64,000 nt of DNA from Mesorhizobium loti (GTDB lineage: Bacteria > Pseudomonadota > Alphaproteobacteria > Rhizobiales > Rhizobiaceae): positions 5,895,001 to 5,959,000 of the forward strand of contig CP050293.1 of NCBI GenBank assembly GCA_014189435.1, in the 5' to 3' direction. The translations under genes were made by a program, and so were the position numbers. The notes beneath the pieces were generated by a model. That model saw only the letters and a list, made by a program, of their open reading frames with translations. It was not told the origin of the DNA and made no database searches. Positions 9,019 to 19,263 of the stretch are shown piece after piece. How positions within the stretch are numbered: position 1 is the first letter of the stretch; every line of letters begins with the position of its first letter.

Positions 9019-9273
9019 TCAGGCTTTTTTCGCGATCAGCGCGCGGACAGCTTCGACCATATCGCCGACATTCTTCAGATTGCTCCAGGCGTCGACCGTG
9101 TTCATCTCGATCTCGATGCCATACTCTTCCTCAAGGTCGAAGATGATCTCCGTCAGCTCGAGCGAATGGATACCAAGCGAGGTCAATTCGGTGGTGGTGG
9201 TGATTTCTTCGCCGCCCGGCTCGGCATGAGCCTTGATCTTCGCGATGATATCCGTTGCCAGCTGGTCGGCCAT
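9019..9273 (-). CDS. acyl carrier protein, NodF-like
   Basis: 84-residue acidic acyl carrier protein. The phosphopantetheine serine is Ser37 in LGIHSLELTEI. The usual DSL motif is altered: the Asp before Ser is His36. The C-terminal part, IEIEMNTVDAWSNLKNVGDM, closely resembles rhizobial NodF as I recall it. It is co-transcribed with the downstream ketosynthase and very likely its dedicated carrier. GGGGAAG before ATG 9273 supports the start. Confidence 0.82.
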   Translation of the reverse strand: MADQLATDIIAKIKAHAEPGGEEITTTTELTSLGIHSLELTEIIFDLEEEYGIEIEMNTVDAWSNLKNVGDMVEAVRALIAKKA

Positions 9274-9489
9274 TCGGTTTCTTCCCCACTATGTCACGTT
9301 TCCCGACGCCAACTGAGCAGCGCCCCTTTTTTCTCCTGGTATCAAGCCGCCGTCGTCGTTTTATACCCCCGCCAAGCGCTGCATGACCGTACCAAGGTGG
9401 TTCCCTCTATAGAAACCGAAACGTTGTCAAGCAACAAGCTATATCCAACTCCATGTCGACAAAGCCGCCGGAGTGCTTAACGTGCAGGC
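9274..9489. promoter_or_regulatory. divergent intergenic region between nodFE-like pair and ureD
   Basis: 216 bases from which both the minus-strand ACP-ketosynthase pair and the plus-strand urease locus must be transcribed. I see no nod box and no clear long palindrome, and I could not assign -10/-35 boxes with confidence. Confidence 0.4.
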
Positions 9490-10335
9490 ATGGATACAAG
9501 CGAACATAGAGGCGAACATGGCGGGATTTCGACGCAGCGCGTTGCCGGCGTGGCGCGGCTTTCCTGCGCGCTTGGTGAGGGTCGCACGCGCCTGCGGCGC
9601 CTCTATCAGGACGGCGCCGCCAAGATAAGGATGCCTTCTGTCTCGGCCGATCCGCTCGAAGCGGTGCTGATCAACACCGCCGGCGGGATGACCGGCGGCG
9701 ACCGTATCGCCTGGGACGTGGATGTCGGCGCGGCTGCTTCGGCTTCGATCACGACCCAGGCCTGCGAGAAGATTTATCGGGCCGCATCCGACCGTGCCGA
9801 GGTGCGGGTCAATCTGTCGGTCGGTGAAAACGGCCGCATTGCCTGGCTGCCGCAGGAAACCATCGTCTTCGACCGGGCGGCCTTTGCCCGCACGCTCGAC
9901 GTCGAGCTTGCCGTCGGCGCCGAGGCGCTGGTGCTGGAAGCCGCCGTCTTCGGCCGCCTTGCGATGGGCGAACGCGCCACGCAGGGGCATTTCCACGACC
10001 GCTGGCGTGTGCGCCAGGATGGCTCCCTTGTTCATGCCGAGGATTTCCGCATCGGACCCGATATCGCCGCCACGCTCGATCGCCCGGCGATTGCCGGTGG
10101 CGCGATCGCGATGGCGACGCTGCTTTTGGTATCGCCGCGGGCCGAAGCCCTGCTCGATCCGGTTCTGGAGATCGTCGGCGACCACGGCAGCGCCAGTGTC
10201 TGGAGCGTGAAGAAATCTGGCAAGCTTCTTGCGAGGCTCTATGCCGGGGATGGCTACCAGCTGCGCCAGCGGCTGGTTCCACTCGTCGAATTGCTCAACG
10301 GAAGGGCGGGGTTGCCCAAATTATGGTCACTGTAG
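9490..10335 (+). CDS. ureD: urease accessory protein UreD
   Basis: 281 residues. UreD (UreH) binds the urease apoprotein and, with UreF and UreG, guides nickel and carbon dioxide into the active site. Family hallmarks are visible: [29 protein letters not shown] and the FGRLAMGE segment. It is the first gene of the urease locus, followed 28 nt later by ureA, the usual rhizobial order. Confidence 0.93.
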   Translation: MDTSEHRGEHGGISTQRVAGVARLSCALGEGRTRLRRLYQDGAAKIRMPSVSADPLEAVLINTAGGMTGGDRIAWDVDVGAAASASITTQACEKIYRAASDRAEVRVNLSVGENGRIAWLPQETIVFDRAAFARTLDVELAVGAEALVLEAAVFGRLAMGERATQGHFHDRWRVRQDGSLVHAEDFRIGPDIAATLDRPAIAGGAIAMATLLLVSPRAEALLDPVLEIVGDHGSASVWSVKKSGKLLARLYAGDGYQLRQRLVPLVELLNGRAGLPKLWSL

Positions 10336-10363
10336 GCCTGTCTCTACCAGCTTTGGAAAACGC

Positions 10364-10666
10364 ATGAACCTGACGCCGAGGGAAAAGGACAAGCTGCTGA
10401 TCGCCATGGCCGCGATCGTAGCGCGCAAACGGCTCGATCGCGGCGTCAAGCTCAATCATCCGGAGGCGATCGCGCTGATCACCGACTTCGTCGTCGAGGG
10501 CGCTCGCGACGGCCGCCCTGTCGCCGAACTGATGGAGGCCGGCGCCCATGTCGTCACCCGCGCGCAAGTCATGGAAGGCATCGCCGAGATGATCCACGAC
10601 GTGCAGGTCGAAGCGACGTTTCCCGACGGCACCAAGCTGGTGACCGTGCACGAACCGATCCGGTGA
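10364..10666 (+). CDS. ureA: urease gamma subunit
   Basis: 100 residues, the standard length. It is the small structural subunit of the urease (urea amidohydrolase) trimer. The sequence [20 protein letters not shown] and the end [14 protein letters not shown] are diagnostic. ATG 10364 gives the normal N-terminus. It is separated from ureB by two non-structural genes (DUF1272 and hupE/ureJ). Confidence 0.96.
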   Translation: MNLTPREKDKLLIAMAAIVARKRLDRGVKLNHPEAIALITDFVVEGARDGRPVAELMEAGAHVVTRAQVMEGIAEMIHDVQVEATFPDGTKLVTVHEPIR

Positions 10667-10676
10667 GGAGGACAAA

Positions 10677-10931
10677 ATGCTTGAGCTGCGCCCCAACTGC
10701 GAATGCTGCGACAAGGACCTGCCGCCGGAGGCAGATGATGCGCTGATCTGCACCTTCGAGTGCACCTTTTGCGCCAACTGCGTGGAACAGGTGTTGGGCG
10801 GCATCTGCCCCAATTGCGGCGGCAATTTTTCGGCGCGGCCGATCCGCCCGGCAGCGATGCTGAAGAAATACCCTGCCTCGACCAAACGCGTCCTCAAGGC
10901 CGAAGGCTGCGGACCCCGCAAGGCGGCATGA
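10677..10931 (+). CDS. DUF1272 small zinc-ribbon-like protein
   Basis: 84 residues with nine cysteines in paired knuckles (Cys8/10/11, 25/29, 32/35, 44/47), followed by a basic tail. This matches DUF1272, small presumed metal-binding proteins of unknown function. It starts 10 nt after ureA with a GAGGA Shine-Dalgarno, so it is cotranslated with urease genes. Its Cys pattern suggests zinc, possibly nickel, binding; that role is inference. Confidence 0.85.
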   Translation: MLELRPNCECCDKDLPPEADDALICTFECTFCANCVEQVLGGICPNCGGNFSARPIRPAAMLKKYPASTKRVLKAEGCGPRKAA

Positions 10932-10965
10932 ATTCCACGACCGAGACAACCGAAAGGCGAATAGA

Positions 10966-11553
10966 ATGATCCCTGCCAAACGCCTGTGCCTGTCGGCGAT
11001 CCTGCTGCTAGCCGCTGCAATGCCTGCCTATGCCCATGTCGGTATCGGCACGACTTCCTCCTTCACGGCCGGCTTCATCCACCCGCTCTCCGGCCTCGAT
11101 CACATGACGGTCATGATCGCGGTCGGACTGTGGGCGGCGCTCAAGGGCGGCAAGGCGGTTCTTGCCTGGCCGGCGGCCTTTGTCGGCGTCATGCTGGCCG
11201 GCGGCGCGCTCGGCATGCTGCATATGCCGCTGCCCTTCGTCGAACCGGGCATACTGGCCTCGGTCGTTGCGCTCGGGCTGCTGGTGGCGCTGGCGGTCGA
11301 TCTGCCGGTCTCGGCCGGCGTCGCTATCATCGGCCTGTTCGCGCTGTTCCACGGCCACGCGCATGGCACCGAGGTGCCGGAGAATGCCGGCGGGCTCGAA
11401 TACATGGCCGGCTTTGCCGCCGCCACCGCGGCTCTCCATGCCACCGGCATCGCCGCCGGTCTCGGTCTTGGCATCCGGTTCCGTGGCCTGGCCCGCGCCG
11501 CGGGTGCGGCCTGCGCTGCGGTTGGTCTCGGCCTCGTCTTCGGCGTTCTGTGA
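10966..11553 (+). CDS. ureJ: HupE/UreJ family nickel permease
   Basis: 195-residue integral membrane protein. A cleavable signal peptide (about 1-23, ending AYA) precedes His24; the HPLSGLDH motif (39-46) and a second FHGHAHGTE motif are the His-rich signatures of HupE/UreJ, thought to carry nickel. Five or six further hydrophobic segments follow. Its place between ureA and ureB is common in rhizobia and implies supply of nickel for urease. Confidence 0.9.
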   Translation: MIPAKRLCLSAILLLAAAMPAYAHVGIGTTSSFTAGFIHPLSGLDHMTVMIAVGLWAALKGGKAVLAWPAAFVGVMLAGGALGMLHMPLPFVEPGILASVVALGLLVALAVDLPVSAGVAIIGLFALFHGHAHGTEVPENAGGLEYMAGFAAATAALHATGIAAGLGLGIRFRGLARAAGAACAAVGLGLVFGVL

Positions 11554-11561
11554 GGGTGACG

Positions 11562-11867
11562 ATGATCCCCGGTGAAATCATAACAGTGGGCGGCGACATC
11601 GAGCTGAACAAGGGTCTGCCGACTGTCACCTTCAAAGTGGCCAACAGCGGCGACCGGCCGATCCAGGTCGGCAGCCACTATCATTTCTTCGAGACCAATG
11701 AGGGGCTGAAATTCGACCGTGAGCGCGCCAGAGGTATGCGCCTCGACATCGCCGCCGGCACGGCCATGCGCTTCGAGCCGGGACAGGAGCGCGACGTTAC
11801 GCTGGTACCGCTCGGCGGCAAGCGCGAGGTCTACGGATTTCAGCAGAAGGTGATGGGCAAGCTGTGA
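11562..11867 (+). CDS. ureB: urease beta subunit
   Basis: 101 residues, normal size. The N-terminus [18 protein letters not shown] and the [15 protein letters not shown] segment are typical of UreB, which packs between UreA and the catalytic UreC. It starts 8 nt after hupE/ureJ. Unusually it is separated from ureC by a gene on the opposite strand. Confidence 0.96.
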   Translation: MIPGEIITVGGDIELNKGLPTVTFKVANSGDRPIQVGSHYHFFETNEGLKFDRERARGMRLDIAAGTAMRFEPGQERDVTLVPLGGKREVYGFQQKVMGKL

Positions 11868-11900
11868 GGTCGACGGCGTCGATCGCTCTCGGCCCTTTGA

Positions 11901-11933
11901 TGCGGCGGACCGACCGGATGCCGGCCCGCCGCA
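11901..11933. terminator. hairpin between convergent ureB and secreted-protein genes
   Basis: TGCGGCGG (11901-11908) pairs with CCGCCGCA (11926-11933), with an inner CCGG-ATG-CCGG stem. There is no long T run on either side, so it is a candidate bidirectional terminator only. Confidence 0.45.
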
Positions 11934-11941
11934 TTCTATCG

Positions 11942-12337
11942 TCAGCTCGCCTTCTTGGTGATCAGGGTCAGCGCGCCATTGGGTTCCATGCTGGCGGCGA
12001 CGACTTGCGCCGAACTGAGCCCCTTGGCTTCGAGCGCCGACTTCACCTTGGGCGTGGCGTCGATCGAACTGCGCAGTTTCTTCAAACCGTCATCGCCACG
12101 CTGGGCGATCACCTGGTTGACCTGCGTCTGGGTATCCTTTGGCAGCTCGGTGATGTCGACGATGCTGACGCTCTGGATCGTCGGCACCGCCGGCTGAGCG
12201 CCGGGGGCGGGCTTGGTCGCCCCGGGGGCAGGTGCGGTCGGCGCCGGAGCGGGCTGTTGCGCGGGTTGCTGCTGGGCACTGGCGGCGCCCGCCAGCATCA
12301 GGCTGGCGGCAGCGGCAAGAACTATCGTTTTGCGCAT
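11942..12337 (-). CDS. small secreted Pro/Ala/Gln-rich protein of unknown function
   Basis: 131 residues. Signal peptide MRKTIVLAAAASLMLAGAASA is followed by a low-complexity Gln/Pro/Ala linker (about 22-50) and a folded-looking domain (IQSVSIVDITELPKDTQTQV onward). A strong Shine-Dalgarno (GGAAAGGAAA) precedes the start. It lies antiparallel between ureB and ureC, breaking the urease operon. No family recognised; periplasmic location predicted. Confidence 0.75.
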   Translation of the reverse strand: MRKTIVLAAAASLMLAGAASAQQQPAQQPAPAPTAPAPGATKPAPGAQPAVPTIQSVSIVDITELPKDTQTQVNQVIAQRGDDGLKKLRSSIDATPKVKSALEAKGLSSAQVVAASMEPNGALTLITKKAS

Positions 12338-12483
12338 GGATTTTCCTTTCCATCGTTTGGCAAACGGTCGGTTTTGGGTGACCCCCCAAGCTCAACCGCC
12401 AAATGGGATCAGAAAGTGTCGCCCAGCGGGTCATTGCGTGACCATTGGATGGCGGCAATGTGCAGCCGGACTTCATTCCAACG

Positions 12484-12528
12484 GCATTTTGGCAAACCGC
12501 ATTTTGGCAAGCCGCATTTTGGGAGCAA
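12484..12528 (+). repeat. three tandem 15-base units abutting the ureC ribosome-binding site
   Basis: GCATTTTGGCAAACC, GCATTTTGGCAAGCC and GCATTTTGGGAGCAA follow each other without gaps. In the third unit GGCAA has become GGGAG, which is the Shine-Dalgarno for ureC (ATG at 12535). The repeat could be an iterated regulator-binding site or a slippage product. Confidence 0.8.
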
Positions 12529-12534
12529 TCGCTG

Positions 12535-14247
<1,713 letters not shown>

Positions 14248-14315
14248 GCTGCCTTGGCCAGTGCCCATCTCAGGATGCCGTTTAAACTCGGCGCGCTTTA
14301 GGGCATTATACGCAC

Positions 14316-14804
14316 ATGAACAGGATCGACCGTCTCAGGGCCATGACGCCCTATGAAACAGACTACGCCCAGTGGTGCGCCGAACAGGGCGCGTTGCTGC
14401 GCGAGGGTCGCGTCTCCGATCTCGACCGCGAGAATCTTGCCGAGGAGATAGAAAGCTTGGGGAGGAGCGACCGAAGAGAAATCCGCAGCCGGATGCGGGT
14501 GCTGATTGCACATCTCCTGAAATGGGAGTTCCAGCCGGGCCATAGATGCCACAGCTGGCAGTCGTCGATTTCCGAACAGCGTGTCTGGATCGAAGGCATA
14601 GTCAAGGATAGTCCCAGTCTTCGTCGATATCCCGCTCAGATCTTTGATGAGGCCTACAAGGACGCCTTGCCTGTTGCGATACAGGAGACGGGCTTGCGGA
14701 AATCGCAATTTCCAAGCGAACCGCCGTTTACAGCCAAGCAGGTGCTCGATGGACGATTTTGGCCTGGCGGTCCGCTTTCGATGGACGATTTTCTGCGAGA
14801 CTAG
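14316..14804 (+). CDS. DUF29 family protein
   Basis: 162 residues, soluble, helical and acidic/basic mixed. The pattern YETDYAQWCAEQGALLREGR...LDRENLAEEIESLGRSDRRE, with later LLKWEFQPGHRCHSW, is the DUF29 family, common in cyanobacteria and rhizobia and of unknown function. It sits inside the urease locus, 68 nt after ureC, in the same direction. Confidence 0.85.
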   Translation: MNRIDRLRAMTPYETDYAQWCAEQGALLREGRVSDLDRENLAEEIESLGRSDRREIRSRMRVLIAHLLKWEFQPGHRCHSWQSSISEQRVWIEGIVKDSPSLRRYPAQIFDEAYKDALPVAIQETGLRKSQFPSEPPFTAKQVLDGRFWPGGPLSMDDFLRD

Positions 14805-14857
14805 CAATCTATGAATGCCGAGCGCGCGCTCCACCACCACCTTGCTTGTTGAGGCCC

Positions 14858-15451
14858 ATGGCCACCGAAATCGCCTCTCCCCACGACATCTTTCCGCATA
14901 TCCGCATCGTCATGGGCATGGTGATCGGGCTTGGCGTCGCTCGCCTGCTGTCGGGGGTGGCGCGCATCGTCCAGCATCCCGGCCAGTACCGGCTCTATCC
15001 CGTGCATCTGGCCTGGGTCGCCTCGGTGCTTTTGATGCTGGTGCATTTCTGGTGGTGGGAGTTCGGCCTCTACGCCATCGAGACCTGGACCTTCGGCAAG
15101 TACCTGTTCATCATCTTCTACGCGATCACGCTGTTCCTGCTGTGCGCACTGCTGTTTCCGGATTCGATGCTGGACTACACCAGCTACGAGGATTTCTTCT
15201 ATTCGCGCCGGGCCTGGTTCTTCGGCCTGCTGGCGGCGACCTACCTGCTCGACGTGATCGACACGCTGCTGAAAGGGCCGGAGCATTTCGCCCGCTTCGG
15301 CAACGAGTATCTGTTCCGCACGCCGGTCTTCGTCACGCTCTGCATCGTCGCGATCCTGGTGCGTGATCGCCGCTTCCACATCGCCTTTGTCACGGCGGCG
15401 CTCATCTATCAGATATCGTTCATCCTGCGGCTCTTCGACACCATCGTCTGA
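14858..15451 (+). CDS. polytopic membrane protein of unknown function
   Basis: 197 residues with about five or six hydrophobic segments (for example LAWVASVLLMLVHFWWWEFG and YLFIIFYAITLFLLCALLF). The N-terminus ATEIASPHDIFPHIRIVMGMV is conserved-looking but I do not recognise the family. It is in line with the urease genes between DUF29 and the GST. No evidence ties it to nickel or urea transport beyond position. Confidence 0.7.
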   Translation: MATEIASPHDIFPHIRIVMGMVIGLGVARLLSGVARIVQHPGQYRLYPVHLAWVASVLLMLVHFWWWEFGLYAIETWTFGKYLFIIFYAITLFLLCALLFPDSMLDYTSYEDFFYSRRAWFFGLLAATYLLDVIDTLLKGPEHFARFGNEYLFRTPVFVTLCIVAILVRDRRFHIAFVTAALIYQISFILRLFDTIV

Positions 15452-15494
15452 GCGAACGCGATGGTCTAGCTTGTTCGAGAAAGGCAGGTTTTGC

Positions 15495-16100
15495 ATGTAC
15501 AAGGCCGTTGGATCGCGCGGATCCCGGGTCAGCCGCGTTCTCTGGATGCTCGAGGAACTCGGGCAGCCCTATGAATTCGTAGAGGTCAAGCTGCGCTCAC
15601 CGGAAGCCTACGCACTCAACCCTTCGGGCAAGGTGCCGATCCTGATCGATGGCGAGCTGACGGTGACGGATTCGGCGGCGATCTGCGTCTATCTCGCCGA
15701 CAAGCACGCGGACAAGGGCATGGGCGCCAATCCGGGCGTTGCCGGCCGGGCCGAGATGGATTCCTGGATGCATTTTGCGCAGAGCGAGTTTGAAGCGCCG
15801 CTGTGGAACAAGCTGCGCCATCGATTCCTCCTACCAAAGGAAATTCGGGTCGATGTCGGCCCGGCGGCTGCCTACGATTTTGCCTCGGAACTGAAGGCGC
15901 TGGAGCGGCGGCTGGGCGACCGGCCCTTCGCGCTGGGTGACCGGTTCTCGGCTGTCGATGTGCTGCTTGGCGACATGGGTGGTTGGGCACGTGCAGGCCG
16001 GTTTCCGATCGGGTCCGAACGCGTCAACGCCTATTTCGACCGCGTGCTGGCGCGGCCGGCGCGTGCGCGGGCACAAGCTAATGGGGGATCCATGAAATGA
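15495..16100 (+). CDS. glutathione S-transferase family protein, coupled to ureE
   Basis: 201 residues. The thioredoxin-fold N-terminus has [29 protein letters not shown] and [12 protein letters not shown]; the alpha domain has [15 protein letters not shown]. Its stop codon overlaps the ureE start by four bases (ATGA at 16097-16100), so ureE is probably translationally coupled to it. The ATG at 15495 fits the normal GST start; the longer upstream frame overlaps the preceding gene. Linkage of a GST to a metallochaperone is unusual; function unknown. Confidence 0.85.
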   Translation: MYKAVGSRGSRVSRVLWMLEELGQPYEFVEVKLRSPEAYALNPSGKVPILIDGELTVTDSAAICVYLADKHADKGMGANPGVAGRAEMDSWMHFAQSEFEAPLWNKLRHRFLLPKEIRVDVGPAAAYDFASELKALERRLGDRPFALGDRFSAVDVLLGDMGGWARAGRFPIGSERVNAYFDRVLARPARARAQANGGSMK

Positions 16101-16672
16101 AGCTCAACCTCAACACCGACTTCACCAAATTCCCGCGCGCCATCTCGGTGCTGCCTGCTGGCAGTGCGGGAGCCACAGCGCCATCCGGCCGGGCAGTGCT
16201 CGCCCATGACGAGCGGCATCTGCGCCGCCGGGCCATCGAACTTGCCGACGGCAGCAAGGTGCTGGTCGACCTTCCCGAACCCGTGGCCCTGAACGACGGC
16301 GACCGGCTGGTGCTGGAGGATGGCGGCCATATCGAGATCATCGCGGCGCCGGAAGAGGTCTATGACATCCGCGCCCGCGACGGCGTGCATCTGGCCGAAC
16401 TCGCATGGCACATCGGCAACCGTCATCTCGCGGCAAGCATCGAGGCCGGGCGCATCCTCATCCTGCGCGACCATGTCATCAAGGCGATGCTGGAGGGGCT
16501 CGGCGCCACGGTGCGTGACGTCTCCGAGCCGTTCAAGCCGGTGCGCGGCGCCTATTCCGGCGGGCATGATCACGGCCATGTGCATAGCCACGCGGAAGCG
16601 CATTCTCACTCTCACGGCGAGTCGCATTCCCATTCCCATAGTCATGCTGGCCACCATCACGACCATGACTGA
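16097..16672 (+). CDS. ureE: urease accessory protein UreE, nickel chaperone
   Basis: 191 residues. UreE delivers nickel to the UreD-F-G-urease complex. The peptide-binding N-terminal domain ([20 protein letters not shown]) and the metal-binding domain ([20 protein letters not shown]) are clear. The C-terminal 37 residues (155-191) contain 16 histidines, a nickel-storage tail. It overlaps the GST stop by 4 nt and the ureF start (16665) by 8 nt. Confidence 0.95.
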   Translation: MKLNLNTDFTKFPRAISVLPAGSAGATAPSGRAVLAHDERHLRRRAIELADGSKVLVDLPEPVALNDGDRLVLEDGGHIEIIAAPEEVYDIRARDGVHLAELAWHIGNRHLAASIEAGRILILRDHVIKAMLEGLGATVRDVSEPFKPVRGAYSGGHDHGHVHSHAEAHSHSHGESHSHSHSHAGHHHDHD

Positions 16673-17336
16673 CCAGCCTTCGAACATCGCCCTGCTGCGG
16701 CTGATGGCGTGGCTGTCGCCGGCCTTTCCCGTCGGCGGCTTTTCCTACAGCCATGGTCTCGAACGCGTGGTGCATGACGGGCTGGTTGCCGACGGCGAGA
16801 GCCTCGTTGGCTGGCTGGAAACGCTGGTCGAGATGGGCTCGGGCTGGAACGATGCGGTGCTGTTTGCAGAAAGCTGGCGCCGGGCACGCGGCACTGGCGA
16901 TCTCCATGACATAGCCGCACTCGCCGAAGCGCTGGCCGGTTCGCGCGAACGGCACACCGAGACCATGCTGCAAGGTGTTGCCTTCCTCAAAGCGGTGGCG
17001 GCCTGGCCCAACCCGGTGCTGGAGCGCCTGCCTGCCGAATGCGCCTATTGCGTCGCCGTCGGTGCCATTGCCGGCGGCAATTCAATTGCGCTTCAGGATG
17101 CGCTGTCCGCCTTCCTGCAGACCTTCTTCTCCAACCTCGCCCAGGCGGCGATCCGCCTTGGCATCGTTGGCCAGAGCGGCGCCACCGTGTTGTTAGCCGG
17201 CTTCGAGCCGCTGGCCCTGGCGACCGCAGCCCGCGCCGCGCGCTCGACACTGGATGATCTCGGTGGCTGCGCCTTTGTTTCCGATGTCATGGCGATGAAA
17301 CACGAAACCCAGTATTCGCGATTGTTCCGCTCATGA
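16665..17336 (+). CDS. ureF: urease accessory protein UreF
   Basis: 223 residues. UreF regulates UreG GTPase and opens the urease active site for nickel loading. Diagnostic start: [24 protein letters not shown]; the end [15 protein letters not shown] is also typical. ATG 16665 overlaps the ureE stop; the 3' end overlaps the DUF3995 gene by four bases. Confidence 0.94.
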   Translation: MTDQPSNIALLRLMAWLSPAFPVGGFSYSHGLERVVHDGLVADGESLVGWLETLVEMGSGWNDAVLFAESWRRARGTGDLHDIAALAEALAGSRERHTETMLQGVAFLKAVAAWPNPVLERLPAECAYCVAVGAIAGGNSIALQDALSAFLQTFFSNLAQAAIRLGIVGQSGATVLLAGFEPLALATAARAARSTLDDLGGCAFVSDVMAMKHETQYSRLFRS

Positions 17337-17773
17337 TCCTTCTCGCCTTCGCGCTATCCCTTGTCCTGCTTCTGATCACCGCGCTGCATGTCTATTGGGG
17401 AATTGGCGGCATCTGGCCGGGCAAGGATGCGGCATCCTGCGCCCGCGCCGTGGTCGGCTTTCGCGGCGTCGACGAGATGCCGACGCCGTTCGCCAGTTTC
17501 GCCGTTGCCGCGTGCCTGTGCCTGGCGACGCTCTGGCCGCTGGCGCTCGAAGGCGTCTTTGCCTCGCCCTTTCCCAGGGAGGGTCTCGCCGCCACGTCGT
17601 TGCTCATCGGGCTGGTGTTCCTGGGGCGCGGCATTGCCGGCTTCACGCCATGGTGGCGGCGGCTGGCGCCGGAACAGCCTTTCGCGCGGCTCGACCTGCG
17701 CTACTATTCGCCGCTCTGCCTGTTGATCGGGCTCGGCTTTGCTATCCTCGCCATCACGGAGTTTCCCGCATGA
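17333..17773 (+). CDS. DUF3995 membrane protein embedded between ureF and ureG
   Basis: 146 residues with four hydrophobic segments; [15 protein letters not shown] and the [20 protein letters not shown]...[13 protein letters not shown] pattern match DUF3995, of unknown function. It overlaps ureF by 4 nt at its start and ureG by 4 nt at its end, so it is locked into the urease accessory translation unit. A link to nickel or urea movement is possible but only positional. Confidence 0.85.
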   Translation: MILLAFALSLVLLLITALHVYWGIGGIWPGKDAASCARAVVGFRGVDEMPTPFASFAVAACLCLATLWPLALEGVFASPFPREGLAATSLLIGLVFLGRGIAGFTPWWRRLAPEQPFARLDLRYYSPLCLLIGLGFAILAITEFPA

Positions 17774-18414
17774 CACAGACAAATGGCCCGCTGCGCGTCG
17801 GCATTGGCGGTCCGGTCGGCTCGGGCAAGACGACGCTGACCGAAAAGCTTTGCAAGGCGCTGCGCGACGAATTCTCGATCGCCGTCGTCACCAACGACAT
17901 CTACACCAAGGAAGACGCCATGATGCTGGCGCGGCTGCAAGCGCTGCCCGAGGACCGCATCATGGGTGTCGAGACCGGCGGCTGCCCGCACACCGCGATC
18001 CGCGAGGACGCCTCGATCAATCTGCAGGCGATCGCCGAGATGAACAGAAAATTCCCCGATCTCGACATTGTCTTCATCGAATCCGGCGGCGACAACCTCG
18101 CCGCCACCTTCTCGCCTGATCTCGCCGACCTAACGCTCTATGTCATCTCGGTCTGCCAGGGCGAAGAAATCCCCCGCAAGGGCGGACCCGCGATCACCCG
18201 CTCCGACTTCCTCATCATCAACAAGAGCGACCTCGCTCCTTACGTGAACGTCAATCTCGATGTGATGGAGAGTGATGCCGGTCGCATGCGCGGCAAGCGG
18301 CCGTTCGGCTTCACCGACCTGTCGCGCGGCAAGGGACTGCAGGAGGTGATCGATTTCATCGTCGAGCATGGTGGCTTGCGAGCCGGCACTGCTGCCGCCA
18401 GCACGGCAGCCTGA
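17770..18414 (+). CDS. ureG: urease accessory GTPase UreG
   Basis: 214 residues. SIMIBI-class GTPase whose nucleotide hydrolysis drives nickel transfer to urease. Seen: Walker [11 protein letters not shown] (13-22), the nickel-binding Cys72-Pro73-His74 motif in [28 protein letters not shown], and the base-recognition NKSD (151-154). It is the last urease gene; an aldolase gene follows after 81 nt. Confidence 0.96.
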   Translation: MTQTNGPLRVGIGGPVGSGKTTLTEKLCKALRDEFSIAVVTNDIYTKEDAMMLARLQALPEDRIMGVETGGCPHTAIREDASINLQAIAEMNRKFPDLDIVFIESGGDNLAATFSPDLADLTLYVISVCQGEEIPRKGGPAITRSDFLIINKSDLAPYVNVNLDVMESDAGRMRGKRPFGFTDLSRGKGLQEVIDFIVEHGGLRAGTAAASTAA

Positions 18415-18495
18415 GATAGCCGTCCCTGCACCAACCAAAACCGGTTGCGGGCATGGGCTGGTCACGGCATTCTTGCCGAAACCGGAGGATTTTCG

Positions 18496-19263
18496 ATGAG
18501 CATTGCCCGCCTGCAAAAGGAAACGCTGACCAACCTGCCCTTCTATGAGGAGCGCGTCGATCTCGCCTGTGCCTTTCGCTGGACGGCGCGGCTCAACATG
18601 CACGAGGCGGTGGCCAATCATTTTTCGCTGGCCGTCAACGATGACGGCACGCAGTTCCTGATGAACCCCAACCAGGTGCATTTCTCGCGCATCAAGGCGA
18701 GCGACCTTTTGATGATCGACGCCAACGATCCCGACACGCTCTCAGGCCCCAACGCGCCGGACCCGACGGCGTGGGGCCTGCACGGGGCCATCCATCGCAA
18801 TGTGCGCCATGCGCGCTGCGTCATGCATGTGCATTCGATCCACGCCACGGTGCTGGCGTCGCTCGCGGACTCGACATTGCCGCCGATCGACCAGAATTCG
18901 GCGATGTTCTTCAACCGCCATGTCGTCGACGCGCATTATGGCGGGCTGGCTTTCGAGGAAGAGGGCGAGCGCTGCTCGCAGCTTCTCGTCGATCCCAAGG
19001 TCAAGGTGATGGTGATGGGCAATCACGGCGTGCTGGTCATCGGCGATACGGTCGCCGATGCCTTCAACCGCATGTTCTATTTCGAGCGCGCCGCCGAGAC
19101 CTACATCAAGGCGCTGTGGACCGGCCGGCCACTGCGGACGCTGTCGGATGCTATCGCCGAGAAGGCGGCAAGCGAGATGGACGACTATCCCGGCCAGGCC
19201 GAACGCCATCTCAGCGAACTGAAGGCGATCCTCGACGAGCAGGAGCCGGTTTACCGGAATTAA
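18496..19263 (+). CDS. class II aldolase/adducin family protein
   Basis: 255 residues of the L-fuculose-phosphate aldolase/adducin fold. The zinc-binding histidines are seen in MHVHSIHATVL (His111, His113) and GNHGVLVIG (His177). The catalytic Glu of true FucA enzymes, normally just before the WxxH segment, is replaced (DPTAWGLH), as in many adducin-like members whose substrates are unknown. GGAGGA precedes ATG 18496. Its stop codon overlaps that of the convergent HAD gene. Confidence 0.85.
   Translation: MSIARLQKETLTNLPFYEERVDLACAFRWTARLNMHEAVANHFSLAVNDDGTQFLMNPNQVHFSRIKASDLLMIDANDPDTLSGPNAPDPTAWGLHGAIHRNVRHARCVMHVHSIHATVLASLADSTLPPIDQNSAMFFNRHVVDAHYGGLAFEEEGERCSQLLVDPKVKVMVMGNHGVLVIGDTVADAFNRMFYFERAAETYIKALWTGRPLRTLSDAIAEKAASEMDDYPGQAERHLSELKAILDEQEPVYRN

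Noticed and set aside
9274..9489. nod box upstream of the nodF-like gene
   Set aside because: No match by eye to the conserved ATC-N9-GAT repeats of nod boxes.
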